From Actinomycetota bacterium (GTDB lineage Bacteria; Actinomycetota; Coriobacteriia; Coriobacteriales; RUG844), in contig JAAXUU010000012.1 in assembly GCA_013335845.1 (NCBI GenBank), positions 1 to 13,415 on the forward strand: 13,415 bases of DNA. The letters are read 5' to 3'. Position numbers and translations under genes: made by a program. The notes below the pieces were generated by a model, which was not told where the DNA came from, made no database searches, and saw only the letters and a program-made list of their open reading frames with translations. Positions 1 through 8,573 of the stretch are shown one piece after another. Within the stretch, counting starts at the first letter, position 1, and each line of letters starts with the position of its first letter.

Positions 1-1444
1 TCACAGCACCGGCGCGTCCGGCTTGTGCAACGATGTGCGCTTCGCGTTCATGATGTTTGGCATTCAATATCTCGTGCGTGATACCCCTCTTCGACAGAAG
101 ACGGGAAAGACGCTCGGAACTTTCGATCGATACGGTACCGACCAAAACCGGCTGTCCGTTTTGGTAACGTCTCTGGATTTCATCGGCAACCGCGTTGAAT
201 TTCGCTTCTATCGTGCGATATACCAGGTCGTCCTCGTCGATACGGATGTTCGGTTTATTCGACGGGATCGCCATAACAGGTAGGTTATAGATCTGTCGGA
301 ACTCGGCATCTTCGGTTAGAGCCGTACCCGTCATACCCGAAAGCTTCTTGTACAGGCGGAAATAGTTCTGCAAGGTGATGGTGGCGAGCGTCTGATTCTC
401 TTCGCGGACCAACACACCTTCTTTCGCCTCCAAAGCCTGGTGCAAACCTTCCGAATAACGTCGTCCTTCCATCAGGCGGCCGGTGAACTCGTCGACGATC
501 TTGACCTCGCCATCGACCACGACGTAATCGACATCCCGCTTGAAAAGGTACTCCGCCTTCAGAGCCTGCTGGAGATGATTCACCAATTGGCCGGAAGGAT
601 CGGAATAGATGTCTTCTATACCGATAAGGTTCTCGATCTTGCGAAGCCCGCTCTCGGTCGCGGCGATGGTATTCTTCGCTTCGTCCATCTCGAAATCTAT
701 CTCATCACGCAAGCCGGGGATGACACGAGCGAACTTGATGTATGTCTCGGCAGCCTTCGTACCTGCGCCGGAGATGATAAGAGGAGTCCTCGCTTCATCG
801 ATGAGGATCGAGTCGACTTCGTCGACGATGGCGAAGGCATGACCGCGTTGCACGCGATCGACCGCTCTCGTGACCATGTTGTCGCGCAGATAGTCGAATC
901 CGAATTCGGAGTTGGTTCCATAGACGACATCGGCTTGATAGGCGGGTCGTTTCGACTCGAGTCTCATGCCGTTTTGGATAAGCCCGACTTCCATACCCAG
1001 GAATCGATAGAGCTGACCCATCCACTCGCTGTCGCGCTTGGCAAGATAATCATTGACGGTGACGACGTGCACGCCGGTACCGGGAATCGCGTTGAGATAT
1101 CCGGCCAAAGTAGAGACAAATGTTTTTCCTTCACCGGTTTTCATCTCGGCGATCATACCTTGATTCAAAACCATACCACCGATGAGCTGAACATCGAAGT
1201 GGCGCATCCCGAGTGTTCTCATACCGGCCTCACGGACAGTGGCGAATGCTTCGGGGAGTAGATCATCCAGAGTCTCACCCGCAGCATAACGATCGCGAAA
1301 AACCTGCGTTTGGGAGCGGAGTTCCTCATCGGACATCACATGGATAGTCGGTTCAAGGGCTGCGATGGTTTCGACGATCGACTGGTACTGTTTGAGTTGC
1401 TTCCCTTCACCGGCTCTAAGAAGTTTTGAGAAAAAATTTGCCAT
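1..1444 (-). CDS. secA: SecA, preprotein translocase ATPase (N-terminal part, truncated by window edge)
   Basis: SecA is the cytosolic ATPase that drives unfolded preproteins through the SecYEG channel. Translating the minus strand from the ATG at 1444 gives 481 codons that run off the left edge without a stop. The start [15 protein letters not shown] is typical of actinobacterial SecA. Visible hallmarks are the Walker A segment MKTGEGKT (about residues 101-108), [12 protein letters not shown] (about 128-138), the DEVD box within [18 protein letters not shown] (DEVD at 208-211), and GMTGTAL in NBD1. The last residues, AQAGRAGAV, lie just before the expected IATNMAGRGTDI motif, so NBD2, the scaffold and the zinc-binding tail lie outside the window. 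No strong Shine-Dalgarno site precedes the ATG; the start is chosen by homology. The usual hpf-like neighbour upstream of secA is absent here. The family assignment is certain. Confidence 0.98.
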   Translation of the reverse strand, partial: MANFFSKLLRAGEGKQLKQYQSIVETIAALEPTIHVMSDEELRSQTQVFRDRYAAGETLDDLLPEAFATVREAGMRTLGMRHFDVQLIGGMVLNQGMIAEMKTGEGKTFVSTLAGYLNAIPGTGVHVVTVNDYLAKRDSEWMGQLYRFLGMEVGLIQNGMRLESKRPAYQADVVYGTNSEFGFDYLRDNMVTRAVDRVQRGHAFAIVDEVDSILIDEARTPLIISGAGTKAAETYIKFARVIPGLRDEIDFEMDEAKNTIAATESGLRKIENLIGIEDIYSDPSGQLVNHLQQALKAEYLFKRDVDYVVVDGEVKIVDEFTGRLMEGRRYSEGLHQALEAKEGVLVREENQTLATITLQNYFRLYKKLSGMTGTALTEDAEFRQIYNLPVMAIPSNKPNIRIDEDDLVYRTIEAKFNAVADEIQRRYQNGQPVLVGTVSIESSERLSRLLSKRGITHEILNAKHHEREAHIVAQAGRAGAV

Positions 1445-1927
1445 AGAGAGTATCTCGATTCATTCAGTTATTATCACCTGCATACTCTATCACAGCAGCT
1501 GAGCATATACCTGTGTTTGCACAAGGCGAACGGGCAATGAGCACAGTTCTTACATCGAATTGCGCAGCTTGGCGAGGAGTACTCGGTTTGTTCTACCCGA
1601 AGGTCGGTGTCTGAACTATTTGAATTTATGACGAGGCGCGGACCCCTTGGCCACCTGTGCTTCGAATATTCCGCGCCTCTTTGTAAATTGGTGCCACCTT
1701 CCCCATAATCATCACTTCCCCTTTTGAAGATACTCCCGGTGGCAAAAGTATCCTCGGCTAATAATATATCCCCTACAGTAGCGAGATCACCTTTACTGCT
1801 TCTACGCGAACCCTAAACTGAATTCGAATACCGCAGGTAAATGCATATGAAAACTATTTATAAAATATATTTACGTCCTTTTAGCGAGTTGACACCCCGA
1901 TCGATCGCCTTACGTTTCCAGGCATGT
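1445..1927. other. Intergenic region with inverted repeats between the regulator gene and secA
   Basis: These 483 bases hold no coding region that I can support. They contain a 10-bp perfect inverted repeat, GAGGCGCGGA (1633-1642) and TCCGCGCCTC (1670-1679), and a second one, GATACT (1729-1734) with AGTATC (1746-1751). An AT-rich block around 1845-1875 contains the near-palindrome TAAAATATATTTA. The sequence lies downstream of the regulator and upstream of secA on the minus strand, so it should contain a terminator for the former and the promoter and leader for the latter. No convincing -35/-10 pair stood out. A 28-codon minus-strand ORF (1626-1712, preceded by AGGGG) is possible but unrecognised. 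Confidence 0.6.
1633..1679. terminator. GC-rich hairpin, possible terminator or structured RNA
   Basis: A perfect 10-bp stem, GAGGCGCGGA paired with TCCGCGCCTC, encloses 27 bases that can themselves fold partly (CCTTGG against part of the loop). On the plus strand it is followed by CTTTGTAAATT, on the minus strand by GTCATAAATT, so neither side has a long T-run. It could end transcription of the regulator gene, which reads towards it and stops about 250 bases away, or be part of a structured leader upstream of secA. The pairing is seen directly; the function is inferred. Confidence 0.35.
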
Positions 1928-4669
1928 TCAGGAATTCAGTCGCCGTGGTTTCGCAGCGGGTTTTTCACGGGGTTTCGCCAGAAAGATCTCTTGATACGCT
2001 TGAAGGGTCTTCTCCGATGGCGCTACGCCTATCTCATCTGCCAGGAACTTCTTGCATTTGAGAAAGGTGTCATAAGCACAGGTTCCCTGCCCGGCATTAA
2101 GTTGGGCATACATCAAATTCCGATAAACATCCTCACGCGAAAGGCCGAATTCATATGCCTTTCGTGCGAAATAGAGGTCCAAAAGAGAATCCTTTTCATC
2201 TCGAGCTCTTTCCGATGCGCTGACCATAGCATCGACGAACATCTCGCGGTACCAGACACGTAAGGACTCGAAATACGACCCCGAGAAATCACTTGTGAGT
2301 AAGTCCCCGTTGTATAATTTTTCCATGCTCATAAACGTTTCCATAAGCACAGGAAGATTATCCCTCTCGAGCAGAATGGTACGAGTCAGATCCTCGAAAT
2401 CGAATATATCCGACGTTACGAATTCCCGGTTGATTTTACAGGTAAGATCACTACGCTCGAAATACGATGCCCTTCCTTGGTCGTCCTTGAGTGTTCCCTT
2501 CATTTTGCACCACGCGACATAAAAGCTGTCGCGAGCGTGTCTGAAATCCATTGAAGGCCAAAGTTCGTCGAAGATCTTTTCGCGTGATACTTCACGACCC
2601 TTATGCAGAGTGAGAAAAGCAAGAAGCATCCGTACTTTTCGTTTGTTTAAATCCACAGGTGTGAATGGTTTTCCGTCAAGGTACGTTTTAAAACCACCGA
2701 GCATGCATATTCGAAGGGTCGGGACAGCGTTTCGCTCATTGCACTTCAAGGACCCTGTATTCCCTGCCGGTTTCTTCCCTATTGAATAGTCGAACGAAGG
2801 TTCATTCAGATCGCCCACTATGCGAGAGTGAAACGACAGCAAGGCCTGACTCTCCAAAAGAGCCCTATCACTTTCACCTGAATCCCCATAGGTATTCTTT
2901 TCAAAGAAGCCCAACCGTTTGCAGTCGAACAGAAGAAGGGCTTCTGAAAGTCGCGAAACACCGTTTGACAGAGAGTGAACCGCGAAACGGGACAGCGGTG
3001 ACAGGAACATCCGCCTACATGCATCCCCTGCGTCACCCGAAGACCTACCCTCGCTTTCCTCACCTAGAAGATGCGCGATGATGATATGGAGAGCTATCCG
3101 ATAACCACCGGAATCCTGCAGGAAATCAGCCTTCTCCATAAGACCGGACAACAGCGCCGCATCATCTTCACATTGAGTCAAGCCGGCAACCGGCGGTATA
3201 GGTAGGTTCTCGCGCATCAGTACGGCGCGAGCAAGAATATTCCAACTTGTGCAACACACCCTCTCGTCTCTTCCCAGACCTGAGCAAGCACATTTCGGAG
3301 ACTCTTCCGAACCAGGTTCACGCTCCATCGGCGCCCCTGAATACATGGCAAGACAACGCATCGTACACCCTCGCGCGATGAGCGTGAGGTGCCCGAGAAT
3401 CGTCGCGCGCATGGAGACATCCGCGCTATTGACCATGTGCGGATCCCGCAGTGTTTGTTGGTAGAGCCGCAACAACACCAGCGGTATCGAGGAGAGTGGG
3501 TGCGTTTTTTGGTCGCAAACAGTACTCGATGCGAAAAGGACGGCTTTGTAAGGATTGCCCGCCATGAAATGCGCCCATGCATATTGTCCGGCAAGTTGAT
3601 CATGCTCCGAGATATCCTCGTTACCGAGACTCTCCAATAGCTCACAAAGTACGGGTGCGAGAGCACTGTCTATAAGCTCCCAACCGGTATGTATCAGCCA
3701 GACCCGGCGGTTCTTCTCGGTATAAAAAGTTTGTACGACACGGGCGGCACGTTCCAAATCCCGATACGCCAGCAAGCGATTCACGATCTTCTCATGAAAG
3801 GACGGGTGTTTGGCTTGCGCCCTACCCTTGGCGGTGGACAGAGTGGCCATATCCCTTACGCGAATGGGTATAGTCGCGAACGTGCCCCTCAGCAGATCGA
3901 CCCCGAATAGAGGGTACTGAGAGGCGAATGTCTCCAAAACTTCGAGGTCATACGGGCCGTCCACCTGAGCGAGATCATTGAAGGTTCCTCTTCCGAGAAG
4001 CACCATGGAGAGCGCTGCCGAAGTGAACTCGTCGGGGAGGTCCTCGTCAAAGAAGCCTCTCACACAATCAATGGCGGACGAAGCGGTCTGACCCCACACA
4101 AGGCAGGGGACACCGAGCAATTGCGACAACATCTCAAGGGATGGCACCGCAGCGTGGGCGGAGTCAAGTGATTCGATATATTCATGCTCGGTGACCATTA
4201 GGTCGCGCGAGGAGATATAGATTCTGTCAGGCTGTAGGTTTTGAAGCGAATCGTTTGCGGGTGTACTCAAAACCACCACTTCATAACCCTCATGTAGAAG
4301 TTGATCGATAGCCGTTGAGAAAACCGATGCGCGAATCTCATCGAGAGCAGGTAAATCGTCGATGATGACGAGTTTCGCGGAGCCCCGTAGCTTCCCCGAA
4401 CACATTTGAAACGTATCGGTGTCCAGATCGCAGATGAACGAAGGTTTCTTCCCGGAAACCCACATAACGTCGTTATCCTTGAATACACTTCGAGCATATT
4501 CCAAGGCGAGCGTGGTTTTCCCAAAACCGCGGGGAGCACAAACCATCCGAACCACACTGCGATCGCGTAACATACACGATACGAGTTTGTTGCGTGGATA
4601 GTGTTTCGCCGGAAGCAGAACCGGCGCGCAAGCAACTGTCTGCATGCTAGCAGAGCCAACTATCATCAT
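1928..4669 (-). CDS. Large ATPase regulator with C-terminal winged helix and BTAD (SARP-type) module
   Basis: This is a predicted cytosolic transcription regulator of 913 residues. The N-terminus has a P-loop, APRGFGKTT (about 45-53), as in MalT/LAL-type STAND regulators, and a Walker B strand, LVIIDDLPAL (DD about 104-105). A long middle part looks helical and repeat-like, as in ligand- or partner-sensing solenoids. From about residue 651 (LRICMLGGFKTYLDGKPF) comes an OmpR-like winged helix (KRKVRMLLAFLTLHKGREVSREKIFDELWP). It is followed by a bacterial transcriptional activation domain ending ADEIGVAPSEKTLQAYQEIF, and a basic tail. There is no LuxR-type HTH. Six cysteines cluster at 435-473. 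The start is the ATG at 4669, because GGAG lies 7 bases upstream; an in-frame TTG at 4711 is an alternative. AT-rich sequence on both sides and no co-directed tight partner suggest a stand-alone, possibly acquired, gene. The target genes cannot be read from the sequence. Confidence 0.9.
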   Translation of the reverse strand: MMIVGSASMQTVACAPVLLPAKHYPRNKLVSCMLRDRSVVRMVCAPRGFGKTTLALEYARSVFKDNDVMWVSGKKPSFICDLDTDTFQMCSGKLRGSAKLVIIDDLPALDEIRASVFSTAIDQLLHEGYEVVVLSTPANDSLQNLQPDRIYISSRDLMVTEHEYIESLDSAHAAVPSLEMLSQLLGVPCLVWGQTASSAIDCVRGFFDEDLPDEFTSAALSMVLLGRGTFNDLAQVDGPYDLEVLETFASQYPLFGVDLLRGTFATIPIRVRDMATLSTAKGRAQAKHPSFHEKIVNRLLAYRDLERAARVVQTFYTEKNRRVWLIHTGWELIDSALAPVLCELLESLGNEDISEHDQLAGQYAWAHFMAGNPYKAVLFASSTVCDQKTHPLSSIPLVLLRLYQQTLRDPHMVNSADVSMRATILGHLTLIARGCTMRCLAMYSGAPMEREPGSEESPKCACSGLGRDERVCCTSWNILARAVLMRENLPIPPVAGLTQCEDDAALLSGLMEKADFLQDSGGYRIALHIIIAHLLGEESEGRSSGDAGDACRRMFLSPLSRFAVHSLSNGVSRLSEALLLFDCKRLGFFEKNTYGDSGESDRALLESQALLSFHSRIVGDLNEPSFDYSIGKKPAGNTGSLKCNERNAVPTLRICMLGGFKTYLDGKPFTPVDLNKRKVRMLLAFLTLHKGREVSREKIFDELWPSMDFRHARDSFYVAWCKMKGTLKDDQGRASYFERSDLTCKINREFVTSDIFDFEDLTRTILLERDNLPVLMETFMSMEKLYNGDLLTSDFSGSYFESLRVWYREMFVDAMVSASERARDEKDSLLDLYFARKAYEFGLSREDVYRNLMYAQLNAGQGTCAYDTFLKCKKFLADEIGVAPSEKTLQAYQEIFLAKPREKPAAKPRRLNS

Positions 4670-4676
4670 AGAACCA

Positions 4677-4680
4677 CTCC
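4677..4680 (-). promoter_or_regulatory. Shine-Dalgarno site that favours the ATG at 4669
   Basis: On the minus strand GGAG lies 7 bases before the ATG at 4669 of the regulator gene. The upstream TTG at 4711 has no comparable site, so the shorter protein is preferred. A second ATG follows directly at 4666 and could also be used. Confidence 0.5.
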
Positions 4681-4723
4681 AAGCCGGAGTGATGATTCGG
4701 GGGATTATCAAATTATCATGAAA

Positions 4724-4744
4724 TACCCTTGTTTACCAGGGGTT
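4724..4744. terminator. Weak hairpin downstream of tyrS
   Basis: ACCCTTG (4725-4731) can pair with CAGGGGT (4737-4743) with one G-T pair and a 5-base loop, in an AT-rich 111-bp gap (4712-4822 relative to the TTG; 153 bp to the ATG) between tyrS and the regulator gene. On the minus strand it is followed by ATTTC rather than a T-run. It may reduce read-through from tyrS into the regulator gene. The fold is seen; the role is a guess. Confidence 0.25.
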
Positions 4745-4822
4745 ATTCAATAATTCATCTATTTTTTAGCGAAATCGCCGGCGACGTGTTCGGTGCGGTT
4801 ACCACAGAGCGAATATGGTCGA

Positions 4823-6031
4823 TTACTTCGCTCGTACCTTAGCGAACCTACGTTTCCCGACCTGGACGACGACGCCATCCAATGATGTCGATGGAACGTT
4901 ATCGGATTTCGGCACAAGGGTTTCCCCGTCGAATTTGACACCGCCGCCGTCGATAAGACGCCTGCCCTCGCCGGAGGATGATGCCATTCCCAACTCGACC
5001 AACATCCCGGGTACGTAGGTTTCATCGGCACTAAGGTCGATTGCCACCTCGTCGATATCGGTTGGGGCCGCATGTTCCTTGAACACACGGTCGAACGCTG
5101 CCTCAGCTGCCTCCGCAGCGCCCGCGCCATGGTACAGAGTCACGATATTAGCTGCCAAAGCGCGCTTCACTTTGTTCGGATGGAGTTCATCCGCCGCAAG
5201 CCCCGCTTCGATAGCATCTATTTCCATGACAGGCAGATCACTGGCAAGACGATAGTATTTGACGATAAGGGAGTCGGGTATGGACATCACTTTGCCGAAC
5301 ATGTCCGCAGGCTCATCGGTAAGACCGATGTAGTTGCCGTACGACTTGCTCATCTTCTTCTCCCCATCGGTCCCCTCGAGTAAGGGGAGCGTGAGACATA
5401 CCTGGGGCTCCATGCCCATCTTCTCCATGAGCTCACGGCCGGCTAAAAGATTGAAAAGCTGGTCGGTTCCGCCCATTTCGACATCGGCCTTGATGACCAC
5501 CGAGTCATACGCTTGCATCATAGGATACAGGAACTCATGCAGTGAAATGGACTGCTGATTGTTATAGCGGTTCGAGAAGTCATCGCGCTCTAGGATGCGG
5601 GCGACCGTGAAATTCGAAGCGAGCTGCAGAAGGCGTTCCAGATTGAGTTCATAGAGCCATTCCGAGTTCCAGCGAAGTGTGGTCTTCTCGGGGTCGAGGA
5701 TCTTGAATGCCTGCGCGACATAGGTTTCGGCGTTGGCCTTGATCTCTTCGGGCGTGAGCGGTGGGCGCGTTGAATTGCGACCGCTCGGGTCGCCGATAAG
5801 CGCCGTGCCATCCCCGATGATCAGTACGACATGGTGACCGAGGTCCTGGAATTGCCGCATCTTACGCAGGGGAACCGCGTGACCGAGATGCAGGTCAGGG
5901 GCGGTCGGATCGACACCGAGTTTTATTATAAGCGGTCTTTTCTGCTCGAGCTTAGCCCGCATGTCCTTTGCAGGTATGAGATCCGCGATTCCGCTTTGGA
6001 TAACATGTAATTGTTCTTCTACTGAAGGCAC
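4823..6031 (-). CDS. tyrS: Tyrosyl-tRNA synthetase
   Basis: TyrRS charges tRNA-Tyr with tyrosine using ATP in the cytosol. The 402-residue product has the class I HIGH-type motif HLGH (48-51, within PTAPDLHLGHAVPLRKM), the tyrosine/ATP pocket segment GDGTALIGDPSGR (about 73-85), the QAYDSVVIKADVEMGGTDQ region (about 173-191) and the signature KMSKS (226-230). A C-terminal S4 RNA-binding domain starts at about 340 (LVELGMASSSGEGRRLIDGGGV). The exact KMSKS form and the length match the TyrZ-like branch. The start is the GTG at 6031 because AAGGAGG sits 5 bases upstream; longer in-frame extensions have no such site. The U32-family gene lies 81 bp upstream on the same strand, so co-transcription is possible. 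No T-box leader fits in the gap. Confidence 0.98.
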   Translation of the reverse strand: MPSVEEQLHVIQSGIADLIPAKDMRAKLEQKRPLIIKLGVDPTAPDLHLGHAVPLRKMRQFQDLGHHVVLIIGDGTALIGDPSGRNSTRPPLTPEEIKANAETYVAQAFKILDPEKTTLRWNSEWLYELNLERLLQLASNFTVARILERDDFSNRYNNQQSISLHEFLYPMMQAYDSVVIKADVEMGGTDQLFNLLAGRELMEKMGMEPQVCLTLPLLEGTDGEKKMSKSYGNYIGLTDEPADMFGKVMSIPDSLIVKYYRLASDLPVMEIDAIEAGLAADELHPNKVKRALAANIVTLYHGAGAAEAAEAAFDRVFKEHAAPTDIDEVAIDLSADETYVPGMLVELGMASSSGEGRRLIDGGGVKFDGETLVPKSDNVPSTSLDGVVVQVGKRRFAKVRAK

Positions 6032-6036
6032 AGTTT

Positions 6037-6043
6037 CCTCCTT
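6037..6043 (-). promoter_or_regulatory. Strong Shine-Dalgarno site fixing the GTG start of tyrS
   Basis: AAGGAGG on the minus strand ends 5 bases before the GTG at 6031. It decides against the upstream in-frame ATG at 6094, which would add 21 residues unlike TyrRS and start inside the region just after the U32 gene. Confidence 0.85.
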
Positions 6044-6058
6044 GTCCGACGTACAACC

Positions 6059-6087
6059 TTGACATAGTACACTATGCCCTCGATAAA
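6059..6087 (+). promoter_or_regulatory. Near-consensus sigma-A-like promoter with overlapping dyad, pointing antisense to the U32 gene
   Basis: On the plus strand TTGACA (6059-6064) is followed after 17 bases by GATAAA (6082-6087), four of six matches to the -10 consensus. The perfect dyad CATAGT-AC-ACTATG (6063-6076) overlaps the -35 box and spacer, as an operator might. A transcript from here would run antisense into the 3' end of the U32 gene; no plus-strand gene follows. The sequence is also the leader of tyrS on the other strand, so the dyad could instead serve tyrS. Function is unproven. Confidence 0.35.
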
Positions 6088-6112
6088 TTCCCACCGGAAA
6101 CCCGACAGATGT

Positions 6113-8506
6113 CTACAGAATACCGCGGAACAGATGCCCAGTCGTAGTATTAGCGCGCTTTTCCGACGCGAATTCACGATTAATGCAGGCATCACGCAGG
6201 CGTGCCACCCGGAACGCGGCATCTTCGGCACCGAGCAACGTGGCATCAACCACGAAACGGGAGACCCCCGCCTCGATGAATTCCGGAATCGCATGCACCA
6301 CATCAAGCTCGATGGCATTGAATATGTGCCCGCACCCATGCGAATCGATTGTGAAGGGGAATGTGAACCCTTTCTTATCGCGTAGGAAGTATTCTGTTTT
6401 CCGACGAGTGCAGGACTTGCACGTCTGAGCACACTCCCCCAAAGACATGAGTTCGCAATGCTCGGTAATCATGAGTTCCTGCCGACCGATAACCGTCAGA
6501 GTAAGGGGAAGCGAGGTCGTCAGAGCAAGATCGCGGATCTGCGGGAGGGAGAGCTCGGGCGAAAGCCACAGCCTTCTTGCACCGCGGTCCTGCAGGACCG
6601 CGATCGCACTTGGGTTCAGTGCGCTCAAACGGGGGCCGGCTTCCAGTTCGACCCCCTTATCAGACAAGATCTTGATCAGAGCGAGGTTGTCGGCGACGAC
6701 CCCTTCCCTATCACGAACGAGCGAAAGGATCTCGTCGAGTTCCGAATCATGTGCGATGGTCGGCAGAAAAGGAATGCAGTCTTCCTTGTCGGCCCACCCG
6801 AGCAATGAGAGACCGGGAACATAGATGATGCTTGCGCCGGCCTTTCGGCATGCAGCCGCAACCTCCGGGCTCGAAACCATCGCAGCCACTTCGACGGGGC
6901 GCGAAGTTCGAACGGTGCGAGGCTTTTTCGACGCGTGTTCTTTTTCCGTCGAATCGATAACACGGTTCTTCCAAGGAGCGAGTAGAGCGGACTCATAGGC
7001 GTCGACCGCCTGTCGACGCACCTGATGCAACTGGGAGAAACCCATTCCAACACCGTCATCGAGCCGGATATCCCACGAAGCGACTGTGTAGGGTGTTCCA
7101 CCAAGTCGACCGACGTGCTCTTCGATATCCTCACGTGACACAGCTCGTGTCCGCGCCGCCTCTAACAGACTGCCATAAGCCTCCCCTATGCGCCCTTGCT
7201 CATCACGGACCCGTACCAGAAGGGGGCTGCCGATACGGGCATCGACGGTGATATCAAGAGCACGGGGAACCCCCACGACATCGCTGTACAAGTCTTCGGC
7301 CGCACTGCTCATCTCTTCGTTTCGCACCCGGAAGACGCGATCTCCGGGAGCGACGGGGCGACGGATGATCATCCGCGGACGATCCTTCACCTCGGCACGC
7401 GTGACACTTCGCCCATCCACCAGCATTGAGTCCACTTCCTGCGCGAATCGGCCGCGTGAGGTCCAGAACTCGAGGGTATCTCCCACCACGAGGGTCTTGT
7501 CGCAGGCGATTTCGACCAAACCGCCTTCAAGTGCGGTGATCCGCCCGATCTGTACCCCGCGGTTGTTCGGGCGCGTGTAGCTCATCATGTCGTTACCGCG
7601 CTCGCCCTCCATGTACGCCGTTGTGAAGCCTCGGGAGAATGCCTCGGCAAGCTGGGTCTTCTCGGCAGGAGTAGCGGCGTAGTCCTCGGGCGCTTCATAT
7701 GCCCGGTCGAGGGCCTGACGATACGTCCCCACCACCACCGCTACATAGGCGGGTGATTTCATGCGCCCCTCGATCTTCAGGGACGAGACGCCCGCTTCGA
7801 TCAGTTCCGGCAGGATATCTATCGTGCACAGATCTTTCGGGGACAGTAGGTGCTCACCCGGCATCTGTATCTCTTTACCTAAAACATCGCGGAACTCCCA
7901 AGGAAGACGGCATGCCTGCGCGCAAAGGCCGCGATTCGCGCTGCGCCGTCCGATTAGTGAGGACATCAGACATTGCCCCGAGTAAGACACGCAAAGCGCA
8001 CCGTGTATGAAAACCTCGGTCTCGATACCGAGGCCGGAAAGCTCGCGTATCTCATCGAGAGAGAGTTCTCTTGCAAGGATCGCACGGGATGCCCCCAGAT
8101 CGCGTGCGAAAAGGACGCCTTCTTTGCTATGGATGTTCATCTGCGTGGAAGCATGGAGTTCGACCTGAGGATATTCGGTAGACAGCCTGTGCATGAGACC
8201 GATGTCTTGGACGATGACCGCATCGATTCCGCGCTCCCATGCCGATACGATGAGGTCGATTGCATCTTCGAGTTCGTTTTCGAGAACCACGGCATTAGCT
8301 GTCAGATAGACGCGTCTGCCGGCGAGATGCGCCATATCGCATGCTTTTTCCAGAGCCTCGACCGTGAAGTTCTGGGCATTGCGACGGGCGTTGAACTCCG
8401 AAAGTCCGATGTAGACCGCGTCGGCGCCGGCAAGCAACGCCGCCCGGAATGCGTCCATGGTACCGGCGGGAGCGAGAAGTTCTGGCTTTAAGTATTTTGT
8501 GTGCAT
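6113..8506 (-). CDS. U32-family protein (RlhA/TrhP-like, probable RNA hydroxylation), long form
   Basis: Annotated peptidase U32 proteins are now known in several cases to hydroxylate RNA (E. coli RlhA on 23S rRNA; TrhP on tRNA wobble uridine) rather than cut protein. This 797-residue protein opens with PELLAPAGTMDAFRAALLAGADAVYIGL, the classic U32 barrel start. It carries IHGALCVSYSGQCLMSSLIGRRSANRGLCAQACRLPW at about 168-203. Cys172, 179, 195 and 227 reproduce the spacing of the four [4Fe-4S] ligands known in UbiU-type U32 proteins. A middle region resembling DUF3656 (about 300-520) follows. A second U32-like part has its own cysteines (684, 692, 696, 699, 725) and ends near DSHGCGHIFNAIELDVVHAIPEFIEAGV. 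The start at 8506 (MHTKYLKPEL) is set by homology; its AGGA site is rather far (11 bases). The ATG at 8587 would add 27 atypical residues. rRNA versus tRNA as substrate cannot be decided here. Confidence 0.92.
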   Translation of the reverse strand: MHTKYLKPELLAPAGTMDAFRAALLAGADAVYIGLSEFNARRNAQNFTVEALEKACDMAHLAGRRVYLTANAVVLENELEDAIDLIVSAWERGIDAVIVQDIGLMHRLSTEYPQVELHASTQMNIHSKEGVLFARDLGASRAILARELSLDEIRELSGLGIETEVFIHGALCVSYSGQCLMSSLIGRRSANRGLCAQACRLPWEFRDVLGKEIQMPGEHLLSPKDLCTIDILPELIEAGVSSLKIEGRMKSPAYVAVVVGTYRQALDRAYEAPEDYAATPAEKTQLAEAFSRGFTTAYMEGERGNDMMSYTRPNNRGVQIGRITALEGGLVEIACDKTLVVGDTLEFWTSRGRFAQEVDSMLVDGRSVTRAEVKDRPRMIIRRPVAPGDRVFRVRNEEMSSAAEDLYSDVVGVPRALDITVDARIGSPLLVRVRDEQGRIGEAYGSLLEAARTRAVSREDIEEHVGRLGGTPYTVASWDIRLDDGVGMGFSQLHQVRRQAVDAYESALLAPWKNRVIDSTEKEHASKKPRTVRTSRPVEVAAMVSSPEVAAACRKAGASIIYVPGLSLLGWADKEDCIPFLPTIAHDSELDEILSLVRDREGVVADNLALIKILSDKGVELEAGPRLSALNPSAIAVLQDRGARRLWLSPELSLPQIRDLALTTSLPLTLTVIGRQELMITEHCELMSLGECAQTCKSCTRRKTEYFLRDKKGFTFPFTIDSHGCGHIFNAIELDVVHAIPEFIEAGVSRFVVDATLLGAEDAAFRVARLRDACINREFASEKRANTTTGHLFRGIL

Positions 8507-8573
8507 ATCGTCGTTGTATCCTAAATAATCGTGGAAAATAAGTCGTGTCCCTATAGAGAGTGACAAGTTATGA

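Noticed and set aside
23..1261. Long plus-strand open frames opposite the left-edge gene
   Set aside because: They are antisense to secA, whose minus-strand translation matches the family along its full visible length; they have no ribosome sites or recognisable content.
1626..1712. Possible 28-residue small protein upstream of secA
   Set aside because: AGGGG precedes the ATG at a good distance, but the peptide is unrecognised, overlaps a GC hairpin, and nothing else supports it.
3217..3666. Open frame of 149 codons inside the regulator gene
   Set aside because: It is a same-strand shifted frame within a 913-codon gene with clear domains at both ends; its translation is Arg/Ser-rich noise.
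6032..6112. T-box leader upstream of tyrS
   Set aside because: The 81-bp gap is too short and no T-box core sequence or terminator/antiterminator pair is visible.
7973..8491. Plus-strand open frame of 172 codons opposite the U32 gene
   Set aside because: It is antisense to the strongly conserved N-terminal barrel of the U32 protein and lacks a ribosome site.
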